From positions 8,839 through 16,916 of the forward strand of contig DCTQ01000068.1 in NCBI GenBank assembly GCA_002329395.1: a stretch of 8,078 nucleotides of DNA, in the 5' to 3' direction. Of this stretch, positions 6,724 through 8,078 are shown piece by piece; position 1 is the first letter of the stretch; every line of letters begins with the position of its first letter. Source of the stretch: Candidatus Avelusimicrobium alvi. GTDB lineage: Bacteria; Elusimicrobiota; Elusimicrobia; Elusimicrobiales; Elusimicrobiaceae. The translations under genes and the position numbers were made by a program. The notes beneath the pieces were generated by a model that worked only from the letters and a program-made list of their open reading frames with translations, did not search any database and had not been told where the DNA came from.

Positions 6724-6990
6724 ATGGAAGAGAAAGAGATTGTCCGGGCCGAAGAAATTATTGAGCCCGAAATTTTAGACGAAAACGGCCACCCGGTGGA
6801 ACATGAATCCCGGCCGAAAGATTCCGCCCGCCCGCAAGGGGATACGGGGGGGATTATCGGCGGGGTGTTTGTGCTGGCGTTTGGGTTTATCGTTACGCTT
6901 TTGGTGGCCGCGTTCAGTATTTTTATTATCCTGCCGCTGATGCTTTTGGGCCGGATTTTAGGCCTTCAGGTCCGTACGTTTAGGCGGTAA
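6724..6990 (+). CDS. Small membrane protein of unknown function
   Basis: I do not recognise this 88-residue protein. Its first 40 residues are very polar and acidic (many Glu and Asp). Residues about 43-77 are strongly hydrophobic and glycine-rich at the start (TGGIIGGVFVL), enough for one long or two short membrane segments, and the tail is basic (RTFRR). This suggests an inner-membrane protein with the basic C-terminus facing the cytoplasm. The frame stays open upstream to an ATG at 6643, but that start lacks a ribosome binding site and would add residues encoded by the promoter region; ATG 6724 is preferred. Codon use looks like the neighbours, and the gene is followed closely by a strong terminator, both supporting a real gene. 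It is divergent from eptA, so an envelope role is possible but unproven. Confidence 0.7.
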   Translation: MEEKEIVRAEEIIEPEILDENGHPVEHESRPKDSARPQGDTGGIIGGVFVLAFGFIVTLLVAAFSIFIILPLMLLGRILGLQVRTFRR

Positions 6991-7006
6991 ATATTTTTAT
7001 GCGTAA

Positions 7007-7034
7007 AAAGCCCCGGTTTTTTGACCGGGGCTTT
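7007..7034. terminator. Bidirectional intrinsic terminator between convergent genes
   Basis: A perfect 11-bp stem, AAAGCCCCGGT (7007-7017) with ACCGGGGCTTT (7024-7034), has a 6-base loop. T-rich sequence follows on both strands (CTTTCT on plus, CTTTTTA on minus). It lies between the stop of the small membrane-protein gene (6990) and the stop of the barrel gene (7050), serving both. Confidence 0.9.
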
Positions 7035-7049
7035 CTATTGTGCGGTGAA

Positions 7050-7808
7050 TTAGAAATAGAGTATTTTAAAACCCAGCATCAGTTCCCAATCCTGGGAGTA
7101 TTTGTTGCCGGCCAAGTGCCAGCCTCCGCGGATATAGGCCGACGCGCCGACGTTAATCATCGTTCCCAGTTCAAATTCTCCAATCAGCTCCGCTTCGGAC
7201 TTATTTTTATAGTCTACGGTATAGCGCGGGTCAAACTCAAACCACCACTTGTCTGCGGACATATAACCGAAAATCATCCGGTAACGGCTTTCGTGGATAT
7301 CGTCCCGCCCGGAACTTCCGGCATAGGAAAAAATGTGGCGGTATTCTGTTTCAATAAAGAAATGGGGGCTGAGTTTCCACACCAAAAAAACTTCCGGCTC
7401 GGCTACGGCTTTTCCGTCGCCCAGTTCCCGGCCGGTGGCGGTGGGGAAGGTCATTTCCGCGCCTACTCCATACGAAAATACGGCGTCGGGGGAGTATTCC
7501 GTAAAAAAACCGGAGAGCATAATGTCGCCCAATCCTTTTTGGGAAAAATCTTTTTTGGAATAGCGTGAGAGCGGAATTTCCGCGCCGAATTTCCAGTTGT
7601 CGTTGAGTTTGAAGGACGGCTTGATTTCTACGGTGGCGACGGTTTCGTTGCGGCTGTCGTCCTTGGCTTTAAAGCGCGGTTTAATTTCCAGCGATGTAAC
7701 GTTTTCAGTCGGGATAACCCCGCGGATATAGACCGTTTCCTGCAGCTGCGCGGCGGCGGGAACGGCCAGCACGGCAAACAGCAGAAAGCTGAAAGCTTTT
7801 TTAAACAT
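7050..7808 (-). CDS. Outer-membrane beta-barrel protein, possibly of the MetA-pathway/transporter type
   Basis: This 252-residue protein has a signal peptide (lysines at 3-4, hydrophobic core 6-19, likely cut after AAA at 20). The mature part is built of short alternating polar/hydrophobic stretches rich in aromatics, and it ends in FKILYF with a C-terminal Phe, as outer-membrane barrels do for BAM recognition. EIKPRFK (41-47) and EIKPSFK (61-67) repeat at a 20-residue spacing, consistent with paired strands. The central GLGDIMLSGFF (92-102), FPTATG (121-126) and a following EPEVFLVWKL segment recall the Phenol_MetA_deg family of barrels, from memory and without a search. The substrate is unknown. 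The start at 7808 has GGAG six bases upstream; the upstream in-frame ATG at 7889 falls inside the -35 box and would hide the signal peptide. Confidence 0.8.
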   Translation of the reverse strand: MFKKAFSFLLFAVLAVPAAAQLQETVYIRGVIPTENVTSLEIKPRFKAKDDSRNETVATVEIKPSFKLNDNWKFGAEIPLSRYSKKDFSQKGLGDIMLSGFFTEYSPDAVFSYGVGAEMTFPTATGRELGDGKAVAEPEVFLVWKLSPHFFIETEYRHIFSYAGSSGRDDIHESRYRMIFGYMSADKWWFEFDPRYTVDYKNKSEAELIGEFELGTMINVGASAYIRGGWHLAGNKYSQDWELMLGFKILYF

Positions 7809-7814
7809 ACGATA

Positions 7815-7818
7815 CTCC
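7815..7818 (-). promoter_or_regulatory. Ribosome binding site deciding the barrel gene start
   Basis: GGAG on the minus strand, six bases before the ATG at 7808. It supports the shorter form that begins with the signal peptide over the 279-residue reading starting at 7889. Confidence 0.65.
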
Positions 7819-7860
7819 GTTAATGGGATTGTGCGGCGCGATGGAACGGGCAGCAGAAAT

Positions 7861-7889
7861 ATTTTAGCAAAAAACCCAAGGGGCTTCAA
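7861..7889 (-). promoter_or_regulatory. Promoter of the outer-membrane barrel gene
   Basis: The minus strand reads TTGAAG (7884-7889), a 17-base spacer and TAAAAT (7861-7866), giving a leader of about 45 bases before the ATG at 7808. It excludes the longer upstream start for this gene. Confidence 0.6.
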
Positions 7890-7926
7890 TTCAGGCGGAG
7901 CTTTACCTTCGGCGGAAGATGGGTAT

Positions 7927-7955
7927 TTAAAAATCTTTTATTAATTTGCTATAAT
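7927..7955 (+). promoter_or_regulatory. tRNA-Ser promoter
   Basis: A perfect TATAAT -10 box (7950-7955) lies 34 bases before the tRNA, with TTAAAA (7927-7932) at a 17-base spacing as the -35. The region is AT-rich and divergent from the barrel gene promoter. Confidence 0.65.
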
Positions 7956-7988
7956 AATCAAGTACTTCTTACACCGCACACCGATTTT

Positions 7989-8078
7989 GGAGAGGTGGCC
8001 GAGCGGTTTAAGGCACAGTCCTGGAAAGACTGCATACGGGAAACCGTATCGAGAGTTCGAATCTCTCCCTCTCCGCCA
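7989..8078 (+). tRNA. serT-type (GGA): tRNA-Ser, anticodon GGA
   Basis: A complete class II tRNA of 90 bases with encoded CCA. The acceptor stem is GGAGAGG (7989-7995) with CCTCTCC (8068-8074), discriminator G. The anticodon stem is CAGTC (8016-8020) with GACTG (8028-8032), and the loop CTGGAAA gives anticodon GGA (8023-8025), reading UCC and UCU serine codons. The long variable arm typical of tRNA-Ser has a 6-bp stem ATACGG/CCGTAT with a GAAA loop. The T arm is GAGAG-TTCGAAT-CTCTC (8051-8067). The gene ends at the last base of the window. Confidence 0.98.

Noticed and set aside
7809..7889. 27-codon N-terminal extension of the barrel protein
   Set aside because: The upstream ATG lies inside the -35 box. 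The internal ATG at 7808 has a good ribosome binding site and begins a typical signal peptide.

Overview
The window looks like a chromosomal stretch from a Gram-negative-type (diderm) bacterium of moderately high GC. The evidence is a lipid A-type phosphoethanolamine transferase, a signal-peptide-bearing outer-membrane beta-barrel protein with a C-terminal aromatic residue, and an exported peptidase. There is no T-box leader in front of valS, which also argues against a typical Firmicute. A gut-associated lineage such as the Elusimicrobiota is only a weak guess; nothing here fixes the taxon. Base and codon use appear uniform, and I see no transposase, phage, CRISPR or toxin-antitoxin module. 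This reads mostly as ordinary core genome, and I found no clear undescribed multi-gene system.

Layout, left to right. On the minus strand, a peptidase T gene (1-893, 3' end cut by the window edge) follows valS (893-3610), and the two overlap by one base (TAATG). Next, also on the minus strand, are a single-gene unit for glycerol dehydrogenase (gldA, 3744-4829) and another for a phosphoethanolamine transferase (eptA-like, 4946-6598). Each of these two ends in an intrinsic terminator and is preceded by its own promoter region. A small acidic/hydrophobic membrane protein (6724-6990) is on the plus strand, divergent from eptA. It converges, through a shared bidirectional terminator (7007-7034), on a minus-strand outer-membrane barrel gene (7050-7808). 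A plus-strand tRNA-Ser(GGA) (7989-8078) is divergent from the barrel gene and ends exactly at the window edge.

How the genes fit together. valS and pepT form a probable two-gene operon linking tRNA charging to peptide breakdown, but the PepT here carries a Sec signal peptide and so probably acts outside the cytoplasm. gldA is metabolic and stands alone. The right half is envelope-themed: lipid A modification, a small bitopic membrane protein and an outer-membrane barrel, all in separate transcription units. The points most worth following up are the exported PepT, the loss of the cysteine pair flanking the nucleophile in the EptA-like enzyme, the apparently leaderless small membrane-protein gene, and inverted repeats placed over promoters or leaders.
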